Source: Verrucomicrobiota bacterium (lineage in GTDB: Bacteria; Verrucomicrobiota; Verrucomicrobiia; CAIQCK01). From it: 64,000 nt of DNA. Numbering within the stretch: position 1 is the stretch's first letter; each line of letters begins with the position of its first letter. The DNA is taken from assembly GCA_016222825.1 (NCBI GenBank), contig JACRQF010000010.1, positions 62,001 to 126,000 of the forward strand. Direction: 5' to 3'. The translations under genes and the position numbers were made by a program. Of the stretch, positions 8,319 through 17,335 are shown in pieces. The notes beneath the pieces are model-generated. The model ran no database searches. It was not told the origin of the DNA and was given only the letters and a program-made list of their open reading frames with translations.

Positions 8319-9604
8319 AATTCTCGAAAAGCTTCCTTCGCGGCCCGGATCGTCTGCTCAACATCGGCGGCGGTGTGCGCGGTCGAAACGAAGCCCACCT
8401 CGAACTGCGATGGCGCGAGGTAAACGCCACGCTCCAGCATCGCGTGGAAGAACTTCGCGAACCGCTTGGTGTCGCTGCGCTTCGCCGAGGCGTAGTCGGT
8501 CACTGGGCCGTCGCAGAAGAAGTTGCAGAAGATGGAACCAATGCGGTTCTGCGCGAGGGGGACGCCCGACTCCTTCGCCGCCGCCGCGATGCCGAGGGCG
8601 AGTTCGGCGGTGAGGTCGTTGAGTTTCTTGTAAAGGCCCGGATCCCCATACAACAGCGTCTCCAGCGTCACGACGCCCGCGGCCATCGCCACCGGATTGC
8701 CGCTGAGCGTGCCGGCTTGATAAACCGGCCCCAACGGCGCGAGTTGGTCCATGATGTGCGCGTGGCCGCCGAACGCGCCCACCGGCAGGCCGCCGCCGAT
8801 GATCTTGCCGAGGCACGTCAGGTCGGGCCGCACGCCGCAAAGTTCCTGCACGCCACCCCGCGCCACACGAAAACCGGTAATGACCTCATCGAAGATCAGC
8901 ACGATGCCCTGCGCCGCCGTCGTTTTGCGGAGAAACTCCAGAAAGCCCGGCTTCGGCAAATACAAGCCGGCGTTCGCCGGAATCGGCTCGACGATCACCG
9001 CGGCGATCGCGTCTCGGTGGATCGAAATCATGTGCTCCAGCGCGACCCGGTTGTTGAACGGCACAGTGAGCGTCAGCTTCGCAAGCTCCGCCGGCACGCC
9101 GCCGCTGTCGGGTTGGCCGAACGTCAGCGCGCCGCTGCCGGCCTTCACAAGCATCGAGTCGCCGTGGCCGTGATAGCACCCCTCGAACTTCACAATCATG
9201 CTCCGGCCGGTGAATCCGCGCGCCAGCCGTATCGCGCTCATCACCGCTTCGGTGCCGCTGCTGACGACGCGCAACTTCTGGATGGACGGGAACGCCTCGC
9301 GCACCAGCTTGGCCAGCCGGACTTCGTGCGGGTTGGGAATGCCGAAGCTCAATCCGTCGCGCGCCGCCTTCGCCACCCCCTTCACCACCGCCGCCGGCGC
9401 GTGGCCGAGGATGAGCGGCCCCCACGAGCAGACATAATCAATGTATTCGTTGCCGTCCACGTCCCAGATGCGCGAGCCTTTGCCCCGCTGGGCAAAGAAC
9501 GGCTCGCCGCCGACGCCGCGAAACGCCCGCACCGGCGAGTTGACTCCGCCGGGAACCAGCGTCTGCGCCTCGGCAAAAAGCTTCTTCGATAGATCCTGTT
9601 TCAT
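8315..9604 (-). CDS. hemL: Glutamate-1-semialdehyde 2,1-aminomutase
   Basis: A 429-residue PLP-dependent class III aminotransferase-fold enzyme that converts glutamate-1-semialdehyde to 5-aminolevulinate in the C5 pathway of heme synthesis. Conserved stretches are LVPGGVNSPVRAFRGVGG at the N-terminus, SSGTEAVMSAIRLARG, EGCYHGHGDSMLVKAGSG, the PLP-binding FDEVITGFR, and CLGKIIGGGLPVGAFGG with the Schiff-base lysine. The length is normal for the family. It lies 20 nt downstream of nadE and overlaps the S55 gene by 4 nt, placing it in a four-gene minus-strand operon. Confidence 0.96.
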   Translation of the reverse strand: MKQDLSKKLFAEAQTLVPGGVNSPVRAFRGVGGEPFFAQRGKGSRIWDVDGNEYIDYVCSWGPLILGHAPAAVVKGVAKAARDGLSFGIPNPHEVRLAKLVREAFPSIQKLRVVSSGTEAVMSAIRLARGFTGRSMIVKFEGCYHGHGDSMLVKAGSGALTFGQPDSGGVPAELAKLTLTVPFNNRVALEHMISIHRDAIAAVIVEPIPANAGLYLPKPGFLEFLRKTTAAQGIVLIFDEVITGFRVARGGVQELCGVRPDLTCLGKIIGGGLPVGAFGGHAHIMDQLAPLGPVYQAGTLSGNPVAMAAGVVTLETLLYGDPGLYKKLNDLTAELALGIAAAAKESGVPLAQNRIGSIFCNFFCDGPVTDYASAKRSDTKRFAKFFHAMLERGVYLAPSQFEVGFVSTAHTAADVEQTIRAAKEAFREL

Positions 9605-9624
9605 GACTGCCCTGTTTCAGCTTA

Positions 9625-11292
9625 TCACTTCGTTTGCCATTCCGCATAGCGCTGCGCGATTGGCATCCGGCGGCCGATGCCGAACGCCTTGCCGCTGACC
9701 TTCAGGCCGGGTGGCGCCTGCTTGCGTTTGTATTCGTTCACGTCTATCCGCCGGGCCACGTCGCGCACCACCGGCTCTGGCTCGCCGCTGGCGACAATCT
9801 CCGCCACCGAACTGTGTTCTTCGACGTAGGCTTTTAGAATCCGGTCGAGCTGGTCGTAAGGCGGCAGGCTGTCCTGGTCGGTCTGGTTCGGCCGCAGTTC
9901 GGCGCTCGGCGGTTTGGTAATGCTGCCGGCCGGGATGATCTCGCGCTCGCGGTTGATCCACTTGGCGAGCCGATAGACCATCATCTTCGGCACGTCGCTG
10001 ATGACTGCCAGCCCGCCGCACATGTCGCCGTAGAGCGTGCAATAACCCGTCGCCATCTCGCTCTTGTTGCCGGTGGTGACGAGCATGTTGCCGAACTTGT
10101 TCGACAGCGCCATCAGGACCACGCCGCGCACGCGCGCCTGGATGTTCTCCTCAGCCGCACCCGGCTCCGTGCCGGCGAACGCGTGCCCCAACATCTCCAG
10201 AAACGCTTTGTGCGCCGGCTCGATGGGAATCGTGAGGTAACGAATGCCGAGGTTGTGCGCGAGCACCTCAGCGTCGTTCTTGCTGTGGTCGCTGGAGAAC
10301 CGCGACGGCATCGAGACGCCGATGACATTTCGCGGCCCAACCGCCGCCGCGGCGAGCGCGCCAACGACCGCCGAGTCAATCCCGCCGCTGAGGCCGAGCA
10401 CCAGGCTCTTGAAGCCGCACTTGCCGGCGTAGTCGCGCAGGCCCAGCACCAACGCGTGGTAGAGCGATTCCTCCTCGCACGGCGCGTGGAACCGCACTGG
10501 CTGGCCCGCGTGGATGTCCACGATGACAATGTCCTCCTCGAACGCGCGGCTCTGGGCGAGCAGTTGCCCCCGCGCATCGAGCGCCATCGAGTTGCCATCG
10601 AAGATCAACTCATCGTTGCCGCCAACCTGGTTCACATACACCAGCGGACGCTGGTAGTGCTGCGTCACGGCCGTCAGCAAGTCGTGCCGCAGCCGCTCCT
10701 TGCCGAGCACGTATGGCGAGGCGGAAATGTTGATGATGATCTCCGCGCCCGCCGCGCAAAGCTCCCCCACCGGGTCGCGCTGGTAGAGCGGCTGGCCGCT
10801 GCGGTCCTGTTTGCCGCGCCAGAACGCCTGCTGGTTCCAGATGTCCTCGCAAATCGTCACGCCCAGCCGCGTCTCGCCCAACTGCACCGGCTCCACAGCC
10901 GCCGCCGGCTCGAAGTAACGGTCCTCGTCGAACACATCGTAAGTCGGCAGCAGCGACTTCCAGATGCGCTGCCGCACCGTGCCACCCTCGATGAACGCCG
11001 CCGCGTTGCGGAACGGCCGGCCGACCTTCTCTTCGCAAGAATCCACGTAGCCGACAATCGCCGGCGCCGCCGTCATGCCGCGCGCGATGTTCTCCAACGC
11101 CGCCTTCGTGTCGCTGACAAAACTCCGTTTCAGCAGCAAATCGCGCGGCGGATAACCGCACACGGCCAGTTCGCTGAACACGACCAAATCCGCGCCCCGC
11201 GCGCACGCGTGCCGGTAGGCGTCAAGGATCTTCACCGCGTTGCCGTCGAGGTCGCCGACGGTGTAATCAAGTTGGGCCAGCGCAATCTTCAT
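9625..11292 (-). CDS. nadE: Glutamine-dependent NAD+ synthetase
   Basis: A 555-residue two-domain enzyme that amidates nicotinate adenine dinucleotide to NAD+. The N-terminal nitrilase-like glutaminase domain has the Glu of FSELAVCGYPPRDLL, the Lys of WKSLLPTYDVF and the Cys of LGVTICEDIW, which form the catalytic triad. The C-terminal synthetase domain has the ATP-pyrophosphatase P-loop LGLSGGIDSAVVGALA. The start was set at 11292, because MKIALAQLDYTVGDLDGN matches the family N-terminus; the open frame extends to 11391 but those extra residues are not family-like. It is the first gene of the operon with hemL, the S55 peptidase and the propeller. Confidence 0.95.
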   Translation of the reverse strand: MKIALAQLDYTVGDLDGNAVKILDAYRHACARGADLVVFSELAVCGYPPRDLLLKRSFVSDTKAALENIARGMTAAPAIVGYVDSCEEKVGRPFRNAAAFIEGGTVRQRIWKSLLPTYDVFDEDRYFEPAAAVEPVQLGETRLGVTICEDIWNQQAFWRGKQDRSGQPLYQRDPVGELCAAGAEIIINISASPYVLGKERLRHDLLTAVTQHYQRPLVYVNQVGGNDELIFDGNSMALDARGQLLAQSRAFEEDIVIVDIHAGQPVRFHAPCEEESLYHALVLGLRDYAGKCGFKSLVLGLSGGIDSAVVGALAAAAVGPRNVIGVSMPSRFSSDHSKNDAEVLAHNLGIRYLTIPIEPAHKAFLEMLGHAFAGTEPGAAEENIQARVRGVVLMALSNKFGNMLVTTGNKSEMATGYCTLYGDMCGGLAVISDVPKMMVYRLAKWINREREIIPAGSITKPPSAELRPNQTDQDSLPPYDQLDRILKAYVEEHSSVAEIVASGEPEPVVRDVARRIDVNEYKRKQAPPGLKVSGKAFGIGRRMPIAQRYAEWQTK

Positions 11293-11617
11293 CAAGCGCC
11301 CGCAGCTTATCCCGCAAGCACCAGCAATGCAATGCGAGAGGAACGCAACCGAAGAAGGCAAAACCATGCGAGCGTTGAGATTTGCGTGCATCGGATAGGT
11401 TTCATCGGCTTGTTCGGTGATTACTTCGTTGAGCTTTGCGATGACGGTCGCTTGGTCAAAAAAACAGCGGCGAAACAGAACGCGGCTGTCTTGGTGAAGA
11501 GTCGGGTGCGACGGATGACAACCTCCAAATCCATGGTGGGAGTGTAGGCGTTTTCATGGCTGTGACAAGGATGTTTAGCCCGATGCGCGAACTTTCGGAC
11601 ATCCTTGCGCCGCGCCG
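11293..11617. other. Gap between nadE and the hemerythrin gene
   Basis: 325 bp with no supported gene. It must hold the promoter of the nadE operon. A 7-T run on the minus strand near 11459-11465 separates two short frames that look weakly protein-like (one from an ATG near 11534, one running into nadE), so a decayed small gene is possible but not demonstrable. Confidence 0.4.
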
Positions 11618-12031
11618 CTACGCGTTGCCGAGGGTTTCGAGGGATTCCTTTTGCAGGGCCTTCTCCATCAGCGGAAAGGCGACCTGATCCTCGTAAAGAA
11701 AATGCACGCGCAGCATGACGATGGCCGTGCGGAGAAGGTGTCGAGCTTCGGTGATGTCGGGCGCCACCGCCAGTTGGGCCAACAGGTCGCTCTTTTCCTG
11801 ATGGTCCAGATGCAGCCGCTCGAACGGCTGTTTCTCCGTCAGGATGTGGATCAACGCCGAATATGCCAGGTTCTCCTCCTTTTCGCCGTGTTGGTGCAGC
11901 AGCGGCTCCAGAAGGCGCCCGATGAGTTTGACCTCGGCGAGTGTCTGCAACTGGGGTAGCATCTGCTCAATCTGGTCAAATGCGGCGACGAAGACAGTGT
12001 GCTCTGTCCTTAGGATGTCTGTGATTCGCAT
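11618..12031 (-). CDS. Hemerythrin-like HHE cation-binding protein
   Basis: A protein of 137 residues from the ATG at 12031. It is a four-helix bundle with the spaced His/Glu ligands of HHE domains: RTEHTVF near the N-terminus, LEPLLHQHGEKEE, LHLDHQEK and the final VHFLYEDQVAFPLMEKAL. Proteins of this family bind a di-iron centre or use it to sense oxygen or nitric oxide. The ATG was preferred to an in-frame TTG 15 nt upstream because MRITDILRTEH is a typical start. It is transcribed alone, towards nadE. Confidence 0.85.
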   Translation of the reverse strand: MRITDILRTEHTVFVAAFDQIEQMLPQLQTLAEVKLIGRLLEPLLHQHGEKEENLAYSALIHILTEKQPFERLHLDHQEKSDLLAQLAVAPDITEARHLLRTAIVMLRVHFLYEDQVAFPLMEKALQKESLETLGNA

Positions 12032-12400
12032 GGCTTCAACCCACAATGTTTCTCCGGCATCTCAAGACCGAACCTGCCCCCCCCCCTGCAACTGTGACAA
12101 AGGAAAGTGGGAGGCCCGTTGCTCTCGCAAAGGGAACGACTGAACCGCCGAGATCGGCCAATCGCCTGAGGATTCACCTCCCACAAAGCTGATTTTCAAA
12201 TATCAGCACCGTGCCCCGCGTCACCCCCGAACTTCGCCTCATTAGCAGCGATTCCACCCGGTCGAAAGCGGTCCCATGAAAATGAAGAAACCGTCTTCCG
12301 CAAACTCAAAAGGGGATTTCACAACGCGAGCCTCTCTCACGGCGCCCAAAGTGGTGGTCGCATTCATCACGGCGGAACATAGCACACCCGACTCTGCGCC
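12032..12400. other. Intergenic region with a poly-C tract
   Basis: 369 bp between the divergent hemerythrin and MFS genes. It contains a run of ten C at 12077-12086. An open frame from 12276 runs through the promoter block of the next gene and has no support as a gene. I see nothing else of note. Confidence 0.5.
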
Positions 12401-12472
12401 GCTAACGGCATCCACACGGACGCGATTTTCGTCTCTTTACCGCAGCGCGCCGCATGGCGCATACTGCGGCGC
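12401..12472 (+). promoter_or_regulatory. Conserved leaderless promoter block, copy A
   Basis: Starts with GCTAAC at 12401, continues through a conserved box (TCCACACGGACGCGATTTTC), then -35 TTTACC at 12436-12441, an 18-nt spacer, -10 CATACT at 12460-12465, 7 nt, and the ATG at 12473. There is no room for a Shine-Dalgarno site, so the transcript of the MFS gene should start at or next to its ATG. It shares nearly all of its upstream box with copies B to F. Confidence 0.8.
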
Positions 12473-13774
12473 ATGAGTTCCACCAGCGCCCAGAGCAATC
12501 CGCAGGCAGCCGCCGCGCAGGCGCCGCCGTTTCATCGGCACTACAAATGGGAGTTGCTCTTCTGGCTCTGTCTCGCGTTCTTCTTCCACCAAGGCGACCG
12601 CGCGATCTACGGCGTGGTGTTGTCGGGGATTCGCGCGGACCTCGGATTGAGCGACCAGCAGCTTGGCATGGTCGGGTCGGTGCTGTTCCTGATGCTGGCG
12701 CTGACGATGCCGTTCGCGGGCTACGTCGGCGACAAGTGGAAGAAGAACTGGATCATCACGTGCAGCCTGATCTTCTGGAGCACGGCAACGCTGTTCACCG
12801 GCTGCGCGCAGGGCATCCTCGGGCTGATCCTGTTGCGCAGCGTGGCGACGGCGGGCGGCGAGGCGTTCTACGCGCCGGCGGCGTATCCGCTGATGGCGAA
12901 GTTCCACCAGCGCACGCGGGCGATGGCGTTGTCGCTGCACCAGGGCGCGCTCTATGTCGGCGTGATGACGAGCGGTTTCCTCGGCGGCTGGATTGCCCAG
13001 CAATGGGGCTGGCGCTCGGCGTTCTACGTCTTCGGCGGCTGCGGCATCCTGCTCGGCATCATCTTCATTTTCCGGCTCCGGGACACGCCTGACCCGACGC
13101 CCGCCGACCCCGCGCACGCTCCCGGCATTCCGGCGCTGCTGCGGGCGCTCGGCGTCATCTTCCGCATCCCGACGGCGCTGATGCTGACGACGGGCCTCAC
13201 CGCCATCGTCTTCGTGAACAACGCCTTTATGGTCTGGGCGCCGGAATTCCTGCGCGAGAAAGCGGACCTCTCGCTCACCTTGGCGGGCGGTTATTCAATG
13301 TTCTGGCATCACCTGCCCGCGCTCATCGGCATCAGCATCGGCGGCCCGCTGTCGGACTGGCTGGTGCCGAAGCGCTCCACCGCGCGGCTGGAACTTCAGG
13401 CCGTCGCCATGACCCTCGGCGCGCCATCCATTGTGTTGATGGCGCTTGCGCCCGACCTGACCATCGCGTGCGTCGGCCTGGCGGCATTCGGGTTGTTCCG
13501 CGGGTTGTATGAGTCCAACACCCACGCCGCGATGTTCGACGTGATCGAGCCGCGCCACCGCGCATCGGCGGTGGCCATCTCGGTCATGCTGGCGTTTCTC
13601 GTCGGCTCGACCTCGCCGTGGCTGCTCGGCAAGAGCCGCGAGGTTTTTGGAACGGCCCACGGCCTCTCGTATGGCTTCGCCGCATTGTCGGTCGCCTACC
13701 TCATTGGCGCTGCCGCCGTGACCGCAGCCCGCGTCTTCTTCTTCCGCAGGGACCGAATCATTGAGACAGTCTGA
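12473..13774 (+). CDS. Major facilitator superfamily transporter
   Basis: A 433-residue inner-membrane protein with about twelve hydrophobic helices in two halves. After a polar 25-residue N-terminus, the first helix is ELLFWLCLAFFFHQGDRAIYG. The loop between helices 2 and 3 has GYVGDKWKKNW, the MFS D-X2-G-type signature, and PLSDWLVPKRS is the matching loop of the second half. MFS transporters of this anion:cation symporter-like type often carry sugar acids or other organic anions, but the substrate cannot be read from sequence. It has the same promoter block as several glycosidase genes in the window, which suggests import of a sugar or sugar acid. Confidence 0.88.
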   Translation: MSSTSAQSNPQAAAAQAPPFHRHYKWELLFWLCLAFFFHQGDRAIYGVVLSGIRADLGLSDQQLGMVGSVLFLMLALTMPFAGYVGDKWKKNWIITCSLIFWSTATLFTGCAQGILGLILLRSVATAGGEAFYAPAAYPLMAKFHQRTRAMALSLHQGALYVGVMTSGFLGGWIAQQWGWRSAFYVFGGCGILLGIIFIFRLRDTPDPTPADPAHAPGIPALLRALGVIFRIPTALMLTTGLTAIVFVNNAFMVWAPEFLREKADLSLTLAGGYSMFWHHLPALIGISIGGPLSDWLVPKRSTARLELQAVAMTLGAPSIVLMALAPDLTIACVGLAAFGLFRGLYESNTHAAMFDVIEPRHRASAVAISVMLAFLVGSTSPWLLGKSREVFGTAHGLSYGFAALSVAYLIGAAAVTAARVFFFRRDRIIETV

Positions 13775-13875
13775 GGCAACACACGCGCACGGGTCGGAGA
13801 GAATAAACAGGGAAGACGGGAAGACGCGAAAGCTCGCGCAGGAAGGGGATGGACGTTTATACTGCCGCCCTCAAG

Positions 13876-15249
13876 ATGAAACTGATCGCCGCACTCGTCA
13901 CACTGGTTGCCTTGACGTTCAATCTGCTGGCTGCCCTGCCCTCCTCGAAGCCGAACATCGTGTTCATCCTCGCCGACGACCTCGGCTGCGCCGACCTCGG
14001 CTGCTACGGCGCGAAGGACATCCGCACGCCGCGGCTCGACCGGCTCGCGCGCGAGGGCGTGCGCTTCACGCAGTTCTACTCCAACGGCCCGGAATGCTCG
14101 CCCACGCGCACGGCGTTCCTCACGGGCCGCTATCAGCAGCGCGTCGGCGGGTTGGAGTGCGCCATCGGCATCGGCGGCGTGGGCCGTTATGACGATGCGG
14201 CCCGGCTCGCGGCGCAACATCAACTGGGCTTGCCCGCCACTGAACCGACACTGCCGCGTCTGCTTCGCGACGCTGGCTACGCTACGGCCATCACCGGCAA
14301 ATGGCACCTCGGCTATGAAGATCACTTCGCACCCAGCCGGCATGGTTTCGGCCACGCCCTCTATGCTCTCGGCGGCGGAATGGACTACTTCCATCACGTC
14401 GAAGACCCGCCCGATTACGCGCCGGCCTTGCGGCTCAACGGCGCGCCTGTGAAACGGCGCGGCTACGCGACCGACCTGTTCGCCGACGAAGCCGGCCGCT
14501 GGCTGCGCGAACATGCCGCGCGCAACGCGAAACAGCCGTTCTTCCTCTACCTGCCGTTCACCGCGCCGCACTCGCCCTTCCAATCGGCTGACGAGGAGCA
14601 AGCCACACCGCTGCCCACCGACTCGGAGCGATGGAAACAGGGCAAAGCGCCGCCGCGTGTCTATGCGGCGATGATCGAGCGGATGGACACTGTCATGGGG
14701 AAGTTGCTCGACACGCTCGATGAACTCGGCGTGGCGAAGAACACGCTGATTGTTTTCTCGAGCGATAACGGCGGAACAGCCAGCGCGCGGCCGTGCGGTT
14801 TGCGCGGCATTAAGGGAACGACATTCGAGGGCGGCATCCGCGTGCCGTGTTTTGCGCGATGGCCGGGCGTGCTGCCGGCCGGCGTGGAACGCCTTGAGCC
14901 GTCGGCAACGTTTGACCTCACCGCGTCCTTCGCACGCGCTGCCGGCGTGACACCGCCGCGGCCATTCGACGGCGTGGATGTGCTGGGCGCAATCGCGCGC
15001 GGCGAGCCGCTGCCTGCCCGCGCGCTGTTTTGGCGGGGACGGCGTGGCGAACGGACGTGGCGTGCCGTGCGCGACGGCGCTCTCAAATATGTTTCCCGCA
15101 CCGATGGCGCAGTGAAGGAAGAGTTCCTTTTTGACATCGCCCGCGACGCCACGGAAGAAAAGAACCTGCTGGTCGAACGCCCCGCGGACGCGGCGCGGCT
15201 CAAGGCAAAGCTCGCGGCGTGGGAGGCGGAAGTGCGTCCCCAACGATGA
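13876..15249 (+). CDS. Secreted sulfatase (arylsulfatase A family)
   Basis: A 457-residue exported enzyme that hydrolyses sulfate esters, probably from sulfated glycans. The signal peptide is MKLIAALVTLVALTFNLLAA. The metal-binding start is PNIVFILADDLGCADLGCYG, followed by the sulfatase signature ECSPTRTAFLTGRY. Cys74 of CSPTR is the residue converted to formylglycine, so a maturation enzyme is needed. GKWHLG and FSSDNGG are further active-site segments. The start at 13876 gives a clean signal peptide; an ATG at 13849 in frame does not. A -10-like TATACT at 13858-13863 lies 12 nt before this ATG. Confidence 0.93.
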   Translation: MKLIAALVTLVALTFNLLAALPSSKPNIVFILADDLGCADLGCYGAKDIRTPRLDRLAREGVRFTQFYSNGPECSPTRTAFLTGRYQQRVGGLECAIGIGGVGRYDDAARLAAQHQLGLPATEPTLPRLLRDAGYATAITGKWHLGYEDHFAPSRHGFGHALYALGGGMDYFHHVEDPPDYAPALRLNGAPVKRRGYATDLFADEAGRWLREHAARNAKQPFFLYLPFTAPHSPFQSADEEQATPLPTDSERWKQGKAPPRVYAAMIERMDTVMGKLLDTLDELGVAKNTLIVFSSDNGGTASARPCGLRGIKGTTFEGGIRVPCFARWPGVLPAGVERLEPSATFDLTASFARAAGVTPPRPFDGVDVLGAIARGEPLPARALFWRGRRGERTWRAVRDGALKYVSRTDGAVKEEFLFDIARDATEEKNLLVERPADAARLKAKLAAWEAEVRPQR

Positions 15250-15333
15250 CGTCGCCGCTTGCGGCTTGAAGAAATCACCGGCGACTGAAATAAATGCGCC
15301 GTTCAAATCCGGCTATAACAGGAAGACGAGGTC

Positions 15334-16353
15334 ATGAAACACCATAACTGCCCAGTTCACCGCACCGGTGCCATTCTTCTGGCGCTCGCCTGCGCCACCG
15401 TCTCAGCATGGGCCGCGGATGATCTTCGCGCCGAGCTTGGCAAGGTTCCGTTCAAGATCGTCTTCGAGACGTATCGCGACGGCAACTGGGAGATTTTTCA
15501 GGTCAACGCCGACGGCTCGCAACCGGTCAACCTCACCAAGACGCCGAAGATCAATGAGAGCTACCCGCAGGTGTCGCCGGACGGCAGCAAGATCGCGTTC
15601 ACTGTGGATGAAGGCGAAGGCGAAGCGAAGGCGCGCAACGTCTATATGATGAACGCGGACGGCACAGGCCGCGCGCTCGTCGCCAAGCACGCGCGCTATC
15701 CGGTGTGGAAGCGCCAAGGCTCCGCCCTCTGCTACTTGCCCGACGAGCAGGAGCAGTTCAGCATTCGCGATTACGCGTCGAAGGGCTTGTGCTTCTACGA
15801 TCCCGCCACGCGCCGCGCCGAGCCGCATCCCAACGCGGACCTGCATCACCTCTACAACCTCGGCTGCACCGCGGACGACAAGTGGATTCTCTCCACGGTT
15901 CACGCGGGCATGAACTTCAAGCACGCCATCCTCGCCATCTCCGCGCACGGGAAAGAGGTCTTCAATCTCAAAATCCCCGGCTGCCGCCCGCACGTCAGCC
16001 CCGACGGAAAACACGTCGCGTGGAACGCGAGCGACTTTGTGATTCGCGTCGGTGAGTTGGACTTCAGCGGGCTGGAACCGAAAGTCATCAACCAACGCGA
16101 CGCCGTGGCCTCTCAGAAGCCGGTGGAGGTCTATCAAGCCGCCTGGTCGCCTGACGGCCGTTATCTGGCATACACCAGCGGCACAAAAACGGAGAAGAAG
16201 CTCGCCGCGCCGCCGGAACTGATCGGCGTGGAAGCGCCCGGCTGGAACATCTTTGTCGCCGACGCCCACAGCAGCAACCGCTGCGTGCAACTCACCACAG
16301 ATGGTTGTTCCAACAAGGAACCTGATTGGTCTCCCCTGCCCTTGCGCAAATGA
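15334..16353 (+). CDS. Periplasmic PD40/TolB-like beta-propeller protein
   Basis: A 339-residue exported protein with signal peptide ending near VSAWA-A (residue 28). It contains repeated PD40 strands: WEIFQVNADGSQPVNLT, YPQVSPDGSKIAFT, NVYMMNADGTG, AAWSPDGRYLAYTSG, NIFVADAHSSNRCVQLT. These form a propeller like TolB, usually a binding platform. A Shine-Dalgarno-like AGGAAGACGAGG precedes the ATG. The stop overlaps the ATGA start of the SUMF1-like gene, so both are co-translated and probably act together at the cell surface. Confidence 0.8.
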   Translation: MKHHNCPVHRTGAILLALACATVSAWAADDLRAELGKVPFKIVFETYRDGNWEIFQVNADGSQPVNLTKTPKINESYPQVSPDGSKIAFTVDEGEGEAKARNVYMMNADGTGRALVAKHARYPVWKRQGSALCYLPDEQEQFSIRDYASKGLCFYDPATRRAEPHPNADLHHLYNLGCTADDKWILSTVHAGMNFKHAILAISAHGKEVFNLKIPGCRPHVSPDGKHVAWNASDFVIRVGELDFSGLEPKVINQRDAVASQKPVEVYQAAWSPDGRYLAYTSGTKTEKKLAAPPELIGVEAPGWNIFVADAHSSNRCVQLTTDGCSNKEPDWSPLPLRK

Positions 16354-17303
16354 TGCCTCGCTCCCTCGACAATTCCGGAACTGTAGCGGCGGTCTCTGAC
16401 CGCCGAGATCGGTTATCTCCAAGAAGCCAGCGGTCGGAGACCGCCGCTACAGCACGGGCAACCGCGTTGTGCTCTTGCATCGCCGTCTGCTTCACATGCG
16501 GCTGTGGCGTGGAGGAAAGGAACGTCTCTCCATCGGCGGCGCTGCCGGTTATCCAAACCAAGTCCGGCATGGAGATGGCGCAAGTTCCTCCGGGCGAGTT
16601 CGTGATGGGCCACACCGGCGGCAAAGCCGACGAAGCCCCCGCGCACAGGGTTCGGGTTGATGCGTTCCTGATGGATCGCACGGAGGTCACGCAGCAGCAG
16701 TTCGCCAAGCTGATGCGGGACAATCCCTCGCCGTCGCACTTCCGCGGCGCCGACCGGCCCGTCGAACAAGTCGGCTGGGGCGAGGCCGCCATTTACTGCA
16801 ACCTTCGCTCGAAGGACGAGGGTTTGCAGCCGTGCTACGACGAGACGACAGCCAAGTGCAACTTCGCCGCCAACGGCTACCGCCTGCCCACCGAGGCGGA
16901 GTGGGAATACGCCTGCCGCGCCGGTTCCGCCAACGACTACGGTTTTGGCGCTGACCCGCGCCTGTTGTCGCAGCACGGATGGTTCGCGGAGAATGCCAAC
17001 AAGATGACCCAACCCGTTGCGCGCAAGAAACCGAACGCATGGGGCCTCTTCGACATGCACGGCAACGTCGCCGAGTGGTGCAACGACATCTACGACGCCG
17101 GTTACTACCCGAAAAGCCCCTCCGCAAACCCGCGCGGCCCGGATGATGGCGAGCGTTACGTCCTCCGCGGCGGCGCGTGGAACTCCACCGCCGAGCGTTG
17201 CCGCTCCGCCGCGCGACGTTACGAAAGCCCCGGTTTCCAGGACGCGTGCTTCGCCCGCGACGCCATCGGTTTCCGCTGCGTCCGCCGGCCGCCTGTCAAA
17301 TAG
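16350..17303 (+). CDS. SUMF1/FGE-fold protein, likely lipoprotein
   Basis: A 317-residue protein whose C-terminal 250 residues are a sulfatase-modifying-factor (formylglycine-generating enzyme) fold: MEMAQVPPGEFVMGHTGG, EVTQQQFAKL, YRLPTEAEWEYACRAG, WGLFDMHGNVAEWCNDIY, YVLRGGAWNS and GFRCVRRP. Between RGGAW and the RSAARR segment, the cysteine pair that binds copper in true FGE is absent; only one Cys (ERC) is seen, so it is probably not a sulfatase-maturation enzyme. The N-terminal region has a cysteine-rich hydrophobic stretch (CSCIAVCFTCGCG) that could be a lipobox. The start at 16350 overlaps the upstream stop (ATGA). A palindromic repeat lies in frame within residues 11-34. Confidence 0.8.
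   Translation: MMPRSLDNSGTVAAVSDRRDRLSPRSQRSETAATARATALCSCIAVCFTCGCGVEERNVSPSAALPVIQTKSGMEMAQVPPGEFVMGHTGGKADEAPAHRVRVDAFLMDRTEVTQQQFAKLMRDNPSPSHFRGADRPVEQVGWGEAAIYCNLRSKDEGLQPCYDETTAKCNFAANGYRLPTEAEWEYACRAGSANDYGFGADPRLLSQHGWFAENANKMTQPVARKKPNAWGLFDMHGNVAEWCNDIYDAGYYPKSPSANPRGPDDGERYVLRGGAWNSTAERCRSAARRYESPGFQDACFARDAIGFRCVRRPPVK
16381..16452. repeat. Palindromic repeat inside the SUMF1-like gene
   Basis: Two 23-bp arms, 16381-16403 and 16430-16452, are inverted copies with one mismatch (CTGTAGCGGCGGTCTC and its complement), separated by 26 bp. The element is 72 bp long, exactly 24 codons, and stays open in the frame of the host gene. Confidence 0.85.
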
Positions 17304-17335
17304 TGATGAATCGCGTAACAGCAGCGACAAATCGC

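Noticed and set aside
4914..9592. Long plus-strand frames opposite the nadE-hemL operon
   Set aside because: They are antisense shadows produced by the high-GC third-position bias of the minus-strand genes.
12276..12476. Small open frame before the MFS gene
   Set aside because: Its second half is the translated promoter block, there is no Shine-Dalgarno site, and the composition is not protein-like.
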